Shown here one piece after another: positions 1-5,302 of a stretch of DNA of 5,539 nucleotides. A program made the translations under genes and the position numbers. Numbering within the stretch: the stretch's first letter is position 1; the number at the start of each line of letters is the position of its first letter. Source of the DNA: Actinomycetes bacterium (GTDB lineage: Bacteria > Actinomycetota > Acidimicrobiia > Acidimicrobiales > Palsa-688); assembly GCA_021846485.1 (NCBI GenBank), contig JAJZWW010000236.1, forward strand, positions 1 through 5,539, written 5' to 3'. The notes beneath the pieces were generated by a model. That model did no database searches, was not told the origin of the DNA, and saw only the letters and a program-made list of their open reading frames with translations.

Positions 1-1043
1 ATCCCCAGGTTGGCTGGGCCGCCGGAGGCCAAGAAGATGCGCAGCGCGCAGATGAGCACCAGCGACTGGGCGACCTGCACCAACAACGCCCCGGCGAAGC
101 CCCGCCACCACAGCCGGGCCAGGCCCTCGGTCTGGGGCAGGGCGTGGCACACGAGCGCGAGGGGTGCGGCCACCACGAGCAGGATCACCAACGCCAGGCG
201 GATCACATAGGTCGCGAGCAGCACGACGGCGAGCACGGCGACCACCGCGCCCAACAGCACCAAGAAGATGCCGCCCGAGGCGAGCGAGCCGATCACCAGT
301 TGGCGCAGCACGACCGCCGCCTGGGAGGGGCCGACGCCCTGGCCCAACAGCGCCTGCGAGAACGAGTCGGCGGTCGAGATGGCCAGGCTGGCCAGCGACA
401 GGCTGGCGTTGACGGCCACCGCGGCGACCACGATGCGCGGCAGGACGTCCTTGATGGCGGTGCGGGTCTGCACCGTCTCATGTCCCATCACGATCGCCCC
501 GCCCACCAGCACGAACAGGACCAGGCACGCGTCGGCGATCCCGACCGACATCTCCCACAGCTGGCCCACCCGGGACTGGTCGGTGACCTCAGGGGTGGCG
601 AGCAGGGTGTGGCCCATCACGTCGAGCACCGGGTTCAAGGCGTCGGTGACCACGGAGCGGAACCAGCCGTCGAGGGCGGCCTCGATCTGGCCGGGGATGT
701 CGAAGAACCCCGGGGAGGGCTGGGTGCCGCCGCTCACGCTGCCCCCGGTGCCCGGCGCCGGCACCCCCGGTGCGCCGGTCGGGGTCGGGCCGACCTGGAT
801 CGGCGCCGGCCCGCCGCTGCTGGCGTTACTGGCGCTGCTGGCGCTGGTGGACGCGCTGAGCACGGCCGGCGTGGCCGGCGCAGTCACCGCCGGGTAGGGG
901 TGGGACGCGGCGGCCGAGGCGGGATGGGCGAACAGCCCGAGCACGGCGAACGCCACCGGGGCGGACAGGACCGCCGCCACCAGGCGGTGCCGGCGTGCCA
1001 CGCCGAGGACGCCAGCGCGCTGGATGAGACCGGGGCGGGGCAT
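1..1043 (-). CDS. TrbL/VirB6-like conjugal transfer membrane protein (partial, C-terminus beyond left edge)
   Basis: This is probably the polytopic inner-membrane subunit of a type IV secretion system that helps form the DNA-transfer channel. The frame stays open for 347 codons from ATG at 1043 and leaves the window, so the C-terminus is missing. Residues about 21-45 look like a signal peptide or first membrane segment ending in an Ala-rich ASA-type site. A low-complexity Ser/Ala/Pro/Gly linker follows (about 50-112), then an amphipathic stretch. Hydrophobic segments lie near residues 167-187, 203-222, 257-278, 281-300 and 317-337. The segment around 300-330 (CHALPQTEGLARLWWRGF, then a Gln-containing helix) resembles what I recall of actinobacterial TrbL-like proteins. 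The start codon shares one base with the upstream pilin stop (TGATG), so translation is probably coupled. The family call rests on topology, motif and neighbours; no search was run. Confidence 0.82.
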   Translation of the reverse strand, partial: MPRPGLIQRAGVLGVARRHRLVAAVLSAPVAFAVLGLFAHPASAAASHPYPAVTAPATPAVLSASTSASSASNASSGGPAPIQVGPTPTGAPGVPAPGTGGSVSGGTQPSPGFFDIPGQIEAALDGWFRSVVTDALNPVLDVMGHTLLATPEVTDQSRVGQLWEMSVGIADACLVLFVLVGGAIVMGHETVQTRTAIKDVLPRIVVAAVAVNASLSLASLAISTADSFSQALLGQGVGPSQAAVVLRQLVIGSLASGGIFLVLLGAVVAVLAVVLLATYVIRLALVILLVVAAPLALVCHALPQTEGLARLWWRGFAGALLVQVAQSLVLICALRIFLASGGPANLG

Positions 1044-1540
1044 CAGAACAGCGAGGCCAGGATCGACACCAGCAGGGGGGCGAGGGCGGCGAGGGCGTAG
1101 CCGACGGCCGCCGACTTGAGGGCAGTCTTGGCCTTCTCGACCTGGCCGGGGTCACCCCCCGCCATCAGGTAGCGCAGCCCGCCGACGGTCAGGAACAGCG
1201 TGGCGACCGCGGCCAGGATGCCGACCAGCCAGTTGCGCAGGTTGTCGATGACCGAGGTGAGGCTGGTCGCCGCGCTCGCCGTCGCGGCGAACGCCGGCGG
1301 GGCGACCGCCACCACCAGCACCACGCTCACCGCAACGGCGGGCAGGACCACGGTCGGGAGCCGGCGGGCCAGCGCCGAGAGCCAAGGGAACCGGGGCCAT
1401 CGCTGGAGGGGGGACGGTCGGGGGGATGGGGTGTGCGTGGGCGTGGGCGTGGGCGTGGGCGTGGCAGCCTCCTCGAGGACGGGGTGCGGACGTGGTGGGC
1501 GGGGTCGGCCCTGCTCGGGCGGGGGAACCGGAAAGGGCAC
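1043..1540 (-). CDS. Type IV secretion pilin-like protein (VirB2/TrbC-type)
   Basis: A 165-aa protein that is probably the major pilin or pilin-like subunit of the conjugation apparatus, exported and held in the membrane. The GTG start at 1540 is chosen because a full AGGAGGT Shine-Dalgarno sits five bases upstream. The N-terminus is a long Pro-rich cytoplasmic tail with a Thr-Pro repeat at residues 27-34. A basic stretch (about 46-61) and a hydrophobic segment (63-85) end in AFA, a plausible signal-peptidase site. The mature part has two hydrophobic helices (about 103-122 and 141-163) around a short loop with GGLRYLMAGGDPGQVEKAK. That layout and loop are typical of the T4SS pilin-like family known from Gram-positive and actinobacterial conjugative elements. 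The gene starts three bases after the upstream stop and overlaps the TrbL-like gene by one base. The tail of about 60 residues before the signal sequence is unusually long for a pilin. Confidence 0.82.
   Translation of the reverse strand: MPFPVPPPEQGRPRPPRPHPVLEEAATPTPTPTPTHTPSPRPSPLQRWPRFPWLSALARRLPTVVLPAVAVSVVLVVAVAPPAFAATASAATSLTSVIDNLRNWLVGILAAVATLFLTVGGLRYLMAGGDPGQVEKAKTALKSAAVGYALAALAPLLVSILASLF
1435..1464 (-). repeat. Five tandem hexamers GCGTGG coding for a Thr-Pro tract
   Basis: The plus strand holds five perfect consecutive copies of GCGTGG. On the coding minus strand this gives alternating Thr and Pro codons (ACG CCC) near residues 26-35 of the pilin-like protein. The unit is a multiple of three, so slippage would change the tail length without breaking the frame. 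Confidence 0.9.
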
Positions 1541-1543
1541 TGC

Positions 1544-2443
1544 TCACCTCCTGGTGTCGGTTGGCGGTTGGCACGCCGCCGGCCGCCGGTCGTGGGCCCG
1601 CTCGATGCGGGGCCGACCCTCACCGCCCAAATAAGGGGTCGAGGCCCGAAACCGGACAGCAGAACTTGAAGAACTTTCCGCCGCCTCCCCCGGGCCCTCG
1701 TCCGGTGCCCCGGCCCGGGGCAGTGAAGGCCCCCCGAGCCAGGCGACCACCCGAGCCTCGGCCCGGCGTCGGCGGTGACGAACCGAGTCGACCGCCATCC
1801 CGAGACGCGAGGCGGCCTCGGCCAGGGTCATCCCGCCGAGGCGGGTGTCGCCGATGAGCGCCGCGTCGGTGGCCTCGATCACCCCCTCGGCCACGGCCTC
1901 TACGAGCACCAGGTCGGGATGGCCGTAGGGGCGGGCGGGGACCTCCGAGCTGAGGTGGCGCCCGGGGCGGCCCACCTCGGCCAGCTCTTTGGCGACGAGC
2001 GCCTTGGCCCGGTTGCGGGCCAGCCAGATCAGCCGGGCCGCCAACCGGCTGCGGCGAGGGTCGGTCTTCGCGATCCCCTCTAAGAGGCCGGCCAGGGCCT
2101 CGGCCTCGATGTCGGCCGCCTTGTGCGGGCACACCTCGCACAGCCCCGAGGTGGCCCGGCGCAGCCCGAAGACCAGCACCCCGGCCAACCCGACCGTCCA
2201 CCGGCCACCCTCCGACCGTGCCCGGTCCAACAACACCGCGATCGCCTGGTTGCGGACCCGGTAGCCGGTCGAGGGGTGCAGCAGCACCGCCCGCAGCTCG
2301 GTGAGCGCCAACGGCCGGGCCGGCAGGCCGGCCACCACCCCGGCCTCCAACCCGAGCGGGTGGGGCTCGGCGCAGAGCACCTCGAAGGCGTCCTCCAAGG
2401 TGTCGAACGGGCCCTGGGACATGGCGTGGGACGGACGGGACAT
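1544..2443 (-). CDS. Sigma-region-4/HTH-like putative DNA-binding regulator, first gene of the conjugation operon
   Basis: A 299-aa protein of uncertain family. ATG at 2443 is preferred over the in-frame ATG at 2473 because AAGGGAG lies five bases before it. Residues 10-160 are mostly helical and include CEVCPH (Cys102, Cys105), possibly metal-binding, and a basic stretch, DPRRSRLAARLIWLARNRAK (128-147). Residues about 191-236 (ALIGDT, then MTLAEAASRLGMAVDSVRHR, then RRRAEARVVAWL) look like a sigma-factor region 4 or related helix-turn-helix: an acidic helix, then the turn, then a basic recognition helix. From about 240 onward the tail looks disordered, with a Ser run (257-261), and partly coincides with a repeated DNA element (residues 262-273). 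The stop lies within the pilin's ribosome-binding region, so the proteins are coupled. It probably regulates transcription of the transfer genes; this is inference from the HTH and position. A non-regulatory conjugation accessory role remains possible. Confidence 0.72.
   Translation of the reverse strand: MSRPSHAMSQGPFDTLEDAFEVLCAEPHPLGLEAGVVAGLPARPLALTELRAVLLHPSTGYRVRNQAIAVLLDRARSEGGRWTVGLAGVLVFGLRRATSGLCEVCPHKAADIEAEALAGLLEGIAKTDPRRSRLAARLIWLARNRAKALVAKELAEVGRPGRHLSSEVPARPYGHPDLVLVEAVAEGVIEATDAALIGDTRLGGMTLAEAASRLGMAVDSVRHRRRRAEARVVAWLGGPSLPRAGAPDEGPGEAAESSSSSAVRFRASTPYLGGEGRPRIERAHDRRPAACQPPTDTRR
1626..1658 (-). repeat. 33-base promoter-like repeat, left copy
   Basis: Read on the minus strand this copy runs TGTCCGGTTTCGGG, CCTCGACCCC, TTATTTGGG. 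It is near-identical to 3196-3228 on the plus strand. The copies differ by one substitution and two single-base indels that cancel in length. It lies in the 3' end of the HTH gene (residues 262-273) and about 86 bases before the pilin start, pointing towards the pilin. GTCCGG (1652-1657) and TATTTG (1628-1633) are 18 bases apart, which would suit a -35/-10 pair. Promoter function is inference. Confidence 0.7.
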
Positions 2444-2485
2444 GGCGACTCCCTTGTTCGGTGGAGCCGCCATCGCGCCCGAGGC

Positions 2486-2609
2486 GCTACTGCACGTTTG
2501 CTACAGATCCGCCCCCACCACCCGGCAAGGTCGCTACTGCACGCGTGCAGCAGCACGGCGGGCAGATCCCCGGTCGAGGCGCGACAGGGCAGGTGGGAGC
2601 TACTGCACG
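2486..2609 (-). promoter_or_regulatory. Cluster of CGTGCAGTAGC repeats with a palindrome, upstream of the conjugation operon
   Basis: An 11-base sequence, CGTGCAGTAGC on the minus strand, occurs exactly at 2599-2609, 2533-2543 and 2486-2496, all in one orientation, with start spacings of 66 and 47 bases. The middle copy is followed directly by a reverse copy with one mismatch (2544-2554, CGTGCAGCAGC on the plus strand), giving a 22-base near-perfect palindrome at 2533-2554. The cluster lies 43-166 bases upstream of the HTH gene start, so it looks like an operator array. Iterons of a replication or transfer origin are an alternative. Confidence 0.6.
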
Positions 2610-2673
2610 GCCCGCGGCCACCAGCCCGGGGCGCCCCCCGGGCAGCTGTTGAGGGGCCGGCCAAGAATTTCTC

Positions 2674-2706
2674 CCGGCCCGCCTCGCCGGGGGGGTCCCG
2701 GGCCGG
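2674..2706 (-). terminator. Possible hairpin terminator after the winged-helix gene
   Basis: Arms CCGGCCC (2674-2680) and GGGCCGG (2700-2706) can pair, starting immediately after the TAG stop at 2707-2709 as read on the minus strand. Only a mixed A/T stretch (GAGAAATTCTT) follows, not a clean T-run, so termination is doubtful. Confidence 0.25.
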
Positions 2707-3105
2707 CTAGTCGAGCACGAGGGAGCGCAGCTCGCCCTTGCCCAGGCGGACCGCGCTCGCGTCGACGGGCTGACCCTCGCCGCCCTCGCCTTGCCCCGAC
2801 GCTCGGGCCGTCTCGCTGGCCGGCTCGACGGTTCTCCCCTCCTCGCCGTCTTCGACGGGGTCGGGGCCGGCGGTGCCGTAGTCGGCGGGGTGCCAACGGT
2901 CGGGCAGCCGCCGGCCGCCGTCGCGACCACCGGCGCCCCGCCGGGCGGTGCCGTGGTGCTCCATGGCGGCCAGGGCTTTGGCCGCGGTCGACCGGCCGAT
3001 CCCGGCCACCTCGGCCAGCTCGGCTGCGGTGGCCCCCGGATGCGCGGCGAGCGCGGCGGCGAGCGCCTCCGCGGGGGTGTGCGTGGTGGGGGTGGCGGTG
3101 CTCAT
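2707..3105 (-). CDS. Small winged-helix DNA-binding protein
   Basis: A 132-aa protein. ATG at 3105 is chosen because AGGAG lies six bases before it; an in-frame GTG at 3156 would add 17 residues but has a poor ribosome-binding site. Residues 11-70 fit a winged helix: helix PAEALAAALAAH, then TAAELAEVAGIGRSTAAKAL with the AGIGRSTAAK turn and recognition helix, then HHGTARRGAGGRDGGRRLPD as a basic wing. The middle (75-115) is acidic, Gly-rich and probably disordered. A short C-terminal segment (RLGKGELRSLVLD) may be a contact motif. It is transcribed divergently from the methyltransferase genes and lies upstream of the conjugation operon, so a role in repressing one or both is plausible. The fold resembles MarR- or GntR-type domains, but I do not recognise the exact family. 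Confidence 0.72.
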   Translation of the reverse strand: MSTATPTTHTPAEALAAALAAHPGATAAELAEVAGIGRSTAAKALAAMEHHGTARRGAGGRDGGRRLPDRWHPADYGTAGPDPVEDGEEGRTVEPASETARASGQGEGGEGQPVDASAVRLGKGELRSLVLD

Positions 3106-3138
3106 GGCCTGCTCCTTTGCTCGGCGTCGCTTCGCGTC

Positions 3139-3155
3139 TGGAGGAGCTACCTCCA
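3139..3155. promoter_or_regulatory. Inverted repeat TGGAGG-AGCTA-CCTCCA, candidate operator
   Basis: Perfect 6-base arms (3139-3144 and 3150-3155) flank a 5-base spacer in the 156-base divergent region between the winged-helix gene (start 3105) and the first methyltransferase (start 3262). The position, 34 bases upstream of the winged-helix start, suits binding by that protein to control its own or the divergent operon. Short GC-rich inverted repeats also arise by chance here, so this is tentative. Confidence 0.35.
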
Positions 3156-3195
3156 CCTCGGCGGGGACCTCAAGGCGATCCCGGCGAAAAAGTGG

Positions 3196-3228
3196 TGTCC
3201 GGATTCGGGCCCTCGACCCCTATTTGGG
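3196..3228 (+). repeat. 33-base promoter-like repeat, right copy
   Basis: The plus strand reads TGTCCGGATTCGGG, CCCTCGACCCC, TATTTGGG. It ends 33 bases before ATG 3262 of the first methyltransferase and points towards it. GTCCGG (3197-3202) and TATTTG (3221-3226) are 18 bases apart, as in the left copy. CCCC-TATTT-GGGG can also form a short hairpin. An A-rich run (GCGAAAAAGT, 3184-3193) lies just upstream. It is the best candidate promoter or operator for the methyltransferase-recombinase operon. Confidence 0.7.
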
Positions 3229-3261
3229 GGGTGGCACGCCTTCCCCGGCCGTGGGCCGCCC

Positions 3262-4206
3262 ATGGCCACGACCACCACCACCCGCACCCCCACCGCTCCC
3301 CAGCCCTCCCGCCGGCACGAGACCCGGCCGGTGCCGCTCGCCGTCTGGCCGGTCGGCCAGCAAAGCGCCCAGTACCAGCGGGCCGGCCGCTACCTGCCCG
3401 CCTGCACGGCGCATCCCGGCAAGATGCTCCCCGACCTCGCCCGCCGCATCGTCGCCGAGTACTCCCGCCCCGGGCAGCTCGTGGTCGACCCGATGGCCGG
3501 CACCGGCACCACCCTCGTCGAGGCCGCCCTCGCCGGACGCCGCGCCGTCGGCGTCGAGCTCGAAGCCCGCTGGGCGGAGCTCGCCCGGGCCAACGCCGGC
3601 CACGTCCTCTGCCGCGACGCCCGCCGCCTGGTCGAGGTTCGCCAGGGGGACGCCACCAAGCTCGCCGACCTCCTCGGCGACGACGCAGGCCGGGTCGACC
3701 TCGTCTGCACCTCACCGCCCTATGCCTGCGACGTCGGCAACCTCGACACCACCAACTGGGGGGCGGGCCACAACCTGTGCGCCACCGGCGAGCGCAACTA
3801 CTCGGCGGACAGGGCCAACCTCGGCCACGCCCGCGGCGCCGCCTACGAGTCCGCCATGGCCGACATCTACGCCGCCTGCCTCGCGGTGCTGCGCCCGGGG
3901 GGCATCCTCGCCGTCGTCACCAAAAACACCCGGCGCAAGGGCCGGACCCTCGACCTCGCCGGGCTGACCGTCGCCCTCGCCGAGGCGGCCGGGTTCACCT
4001 ACCTCCAGCACGTCGTCGCCCTGCACGCCGCCATCCGCGGCGACGACCTCGTCGCCCGCCCCTCGTTCTGGCAGCGCACCCAGACCCAAAAGGCCGCCGC
4101 CCGTGACGAGGCGGCCCACCTCGTCGTCCACGAGGACCTCTGCGTGTTCTCGGCCGGCCCCGCCCAGCTCGCTTCGACCACGAAAGAGGACCCCCGTGCC
4201 AACTGA
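3262..4206 (+). CDS. SPPY-motif AdoMet-dependent DNA methyltransferase, first of a tandem pair
   Basis: A 314-aa protein that probably transfers a methyl group from S-adenosylmethionine to an exocyclic amino group of DNA (N4-cytosine or N6-adenine). Visible motifs in order: HPGKM (51-55, motif X-like), VVDPMAGTGTTLVEA (74-88, AdoMet motif I), GVELEARW (97-104, motif II), CTSPPY (149-154, catalytic motif IV), RPGG (211-214), and VVHEDLCVF near the end (288-296). SPPY is commoner in N4-cytosine enzymes. Motif I precedes motif IV, the reverse of beta-class enzymes. No long target-recognition domain is visible, so specificity is unknown. A TRM11/UPF0020-type RNA methyltransferase is the main alternative because it shares this motif order. 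The start is uncertain: ATG 3262 has no Shine-Dalgarno, and GTG 3331 aligns with the start of the next paralogue. The gene overlaps the next by 11 bases. No endonuclease is visible nearby. Confidence 0.85.
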   Translation: MATTTTTRTPTAPQPSRRHETRPVPLAVWPVGQQSAQYQRAGRYLPACTAHPGKMLPDLARRIVAEYSRPGQLVVDPMAGTGTTLVEAALAGRRAVGVELEARWAELARANAGHVLCRDARRLVEVRQGDATKLADLLGDDAGRVDLVCTSPPYACDVGNLDTTNWGAGHNLCATGERNYSADRANLGHARGAAYESAMADIYAACLAVLRPGGILAVVTKNTRRKGRTLDLAGLTVALAEAAGFTYLQHVVALHAAIRGDDLVARPSFWQRTQTQKAAARDEAAHLVVHEDLCVFSAGPAQLASTTKEDPRAN

Positions 4207-5041
4207 CCTTGCGCTCTCGGTCTGGCCGACCGCCCAGCAGCCCGCCCGCGCCCAGCGCGCCGGACGCTACGTGGAGCTGTCGGGCACCCACCCCGCCCGG
4301 ATGCTCCCTGCCATCGCGGCGCGGGCCATCACCACCTACACCGCCCCCGGCGACCTCGTCCTCGACCCGATGGCGGGCATCGGCACCACCCTCGTCGAAG
4401 CCGTCCACCTCGGGCGCGACGCGATCGGCGTCGAGTACGAGCAGCCCTGGGCCGACCTCGCCCGAGGCAACCTCGCCCACGCCCGCTCCCAGGGCGCCAC
4501 CGGCCACGGCGAGGTCCTCTGCGGCGACGGCCGCCACGTCGCCGGCGTCGTCGACCCCGCCGTGCGGGGACTGGTCGCCCTCGTGCTCACCAGCCCGCCG
4601 TATGGGCCGTCCCTCCACGGAAAGGTCACGGCCGTCCCCGGGGGCGGGGTGCGAAAGAGCCACGACCGCTACTCCAACGACCCGGCCAACCTCGCCCACG
4701 TCGGCCTCACCGGCCTGCTCGACGCCATGCGGGTGATGCTCGCCGGCGTCGCCTTGCTGCTCCGTCCGGGAGGCATGGTGGTCATGACGGTGCGGCCGTG
4801 GTGGCGCCAGGGCCGGCTCGTCGACCTCCCCGGCGCGCTCGGCCGGCTCGGCGAGGCGGCCGGCCTCGTCCTCTACGAGAGAAACGTCGCCCTCCTCTGC
4901 GGGCTTCGCGACGACGCCCTCGTCCCCCGGGCGTCGTTCTTCGCCCTCGAACAGGTCCGAAAAGCCCGCGCCCGGGGCATCCCCCGTCTCGTCACCGCCC
5001 ACGAGGACCTCGTCGTCCTCCGGCGGGTGCCGGGCCGGTGA
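4196..5041 (+). CDS. SPPY-motif AdoMet-dependent DNA methyltransferase, second of a tandem pair
   Basis: A 281-aa paralogue of the preceding gene with the same motif order: THPARM (31-36), VLDPMAGIGTTLVEA (55-69, AdoMet motif I), GVEYEQPW (78-85), LTSPPY (131-136, catalytic), RPGG (190-193), and AHEDLVVL near the C-terminus (268-275). GTG at 4196 is chosen because GAGGA lies five bases upstream and because it begins just before the VWPxxQQ segment shared with the first enzyme; an upstream ATG (4103) in the same frame would lie deep inside the previous gene. The two proteins also share a YSxDxANLxH segment after the catalytic motif, so they probably arose by duplication. The segments just after SPPY differ strongly (YACDVGN versus YGPSLHG), which could mean different targets. 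The pair may act separately or as a heterodimer; this is inference. The start overlaps the first enzyme by 11 bases, indicating coupling. Confidence 0.85.
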   Translation: MPTDLALSVWPTAQQPARAQRAGRYVELSGTHPARMLPAIAARAITTYTAPGDLVLDPMAGIGTTLVEAVHLGRDAIGVEYEQPWADLARGNLAHARSQGATGHGEVLCGDGRHVAGVVDPAVRGLVALVLTSPPYGPSLHGKVTAVPGGGVRKSHDRYSNDPANLAHVGLTGLLDAMRVMLAGVALLLRPGGMVVMTVRPWWRQGRLVDLPGALGRLGEAAGLVLYERNVALLCGLRDDALVPRASFFALEQVRKARARGIPRLVTAHEDLVVLRRVPGR

Positions 5042-5238
5042 ACGACCCCACCGCCACGAAACGAGCACATCCGACCCGCCGGCGCCACCCCGCCGGCGCG
5101 CTCCGGCTCCTCCCGCCCACCCATGTCCCGATGACCCCCGAACAAGAAGAACGCGCCGTCGAGGCCCTCGCCGGCCTCCTCGCCGAAGCCGAGCAACGCC
5201 GGGCAGGCGAGGGGGGATCGGCCCGGCCCGCGCCTTGA
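5038..5238 (+). CDS. Small hypothetical protein, 66 aa
   Basis: A short frame starting with GTG in a 4-base GTGA overlap with the second methyltransferase stop, a typical coupled arrangement. The first 31 residues are basic and Pro-rich (RAHPTRRRHPAGALR) and look unstructured. Residues 32-55 (MTPEQEERAVEALAGLLAEA and following) form a likely amphipathic helix. An in-frame ATG at 5131 would give only this 35-aa helical part, but it has no evident ribosome-binding site. The gene lies 64 bases before the serine recombinase and in the same direction. I do not recognise a family. A role as an accessory to the recombinase or methyltransferases is possible from position only. Confidence 0.55.
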   Translation: MNDPTATKRAHPTRRRHPAGALRLLPPTHVPMTPEQEERAVEALAGLLAEAEQRRAGEGGSARPAP

Positions 5239-5302
5239 CACGGCCGGAGCGTCGAGGTCTCCTCTCGCCGACCGGAGCGGCCCGGGAGGAACGGAGGAGC
5301 CC
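5235..5302 (+). promoter_or_regulatory. Leader region of the serine recombinase with TTGACA box and CCGGAGCG repeats
   Basis: A consensus TTGACA lies at 5235-5240, overlapping the stop of the 66-aa gene; 17 bases further is TCTCCT (5258-5263), a poor -10 box. CCGGAGCG occurs directly repeated at 5244-5251 and 5272-5279, 28 bases apart. The recombinase ribosome-binding site GGAGG (5293-5297) follows. The region could be a separate recombinase promoter or part of a recombination site, but the evidence for either is weak. Confidence 0.3.

Noticed and set aside
144..1100. Long plus-strand frame of 318 codons opposite the TrbL-like gene
   Set aside because: Its product is a His/Arg/Gly-rich low-complexity sequence with no domain. 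The opposite strand encodes a coherent multi-pass membrane protein with signal segment, coupled start and family-like motifs.
1626..1658. The 33-base repeat as part of a tRNA gene or tRNA-derived attachment site
   Set aside because: GAATCC and GGTCGAG pieces look loosely like a T-arm, but there is no TTC-loop, acceptor stem, anticodon arm or 3' CCA around either copy.
2791..3261. Upstream in-frame extension of the first methyltransferase to 471 aa
   Set aside because: The added part lies opposite the winged-helix gene and across the divergent control region. It has no domain, and the paralogue begins at the equivalent of about residue 20 of the shorter form.
2301..4106. Plus-strand frame of 601 codons
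   Set aside because: It crosses the HTH gene start, an intergenic region and the winged-helix gene, then runs out of frame through the first methyltransferase. The product is an Arg/Pro-rich shadow typical of high-GC DNA.
3262..5041. A complete restriction-modification or phage-defence system (for example BREX or DISARM)
   Set aside because: Only methyltransferase-like genes are visible. No nuclease, helicase, PglZ-type or ATPase component is encoded in the window, so such a system cannot be claimed.
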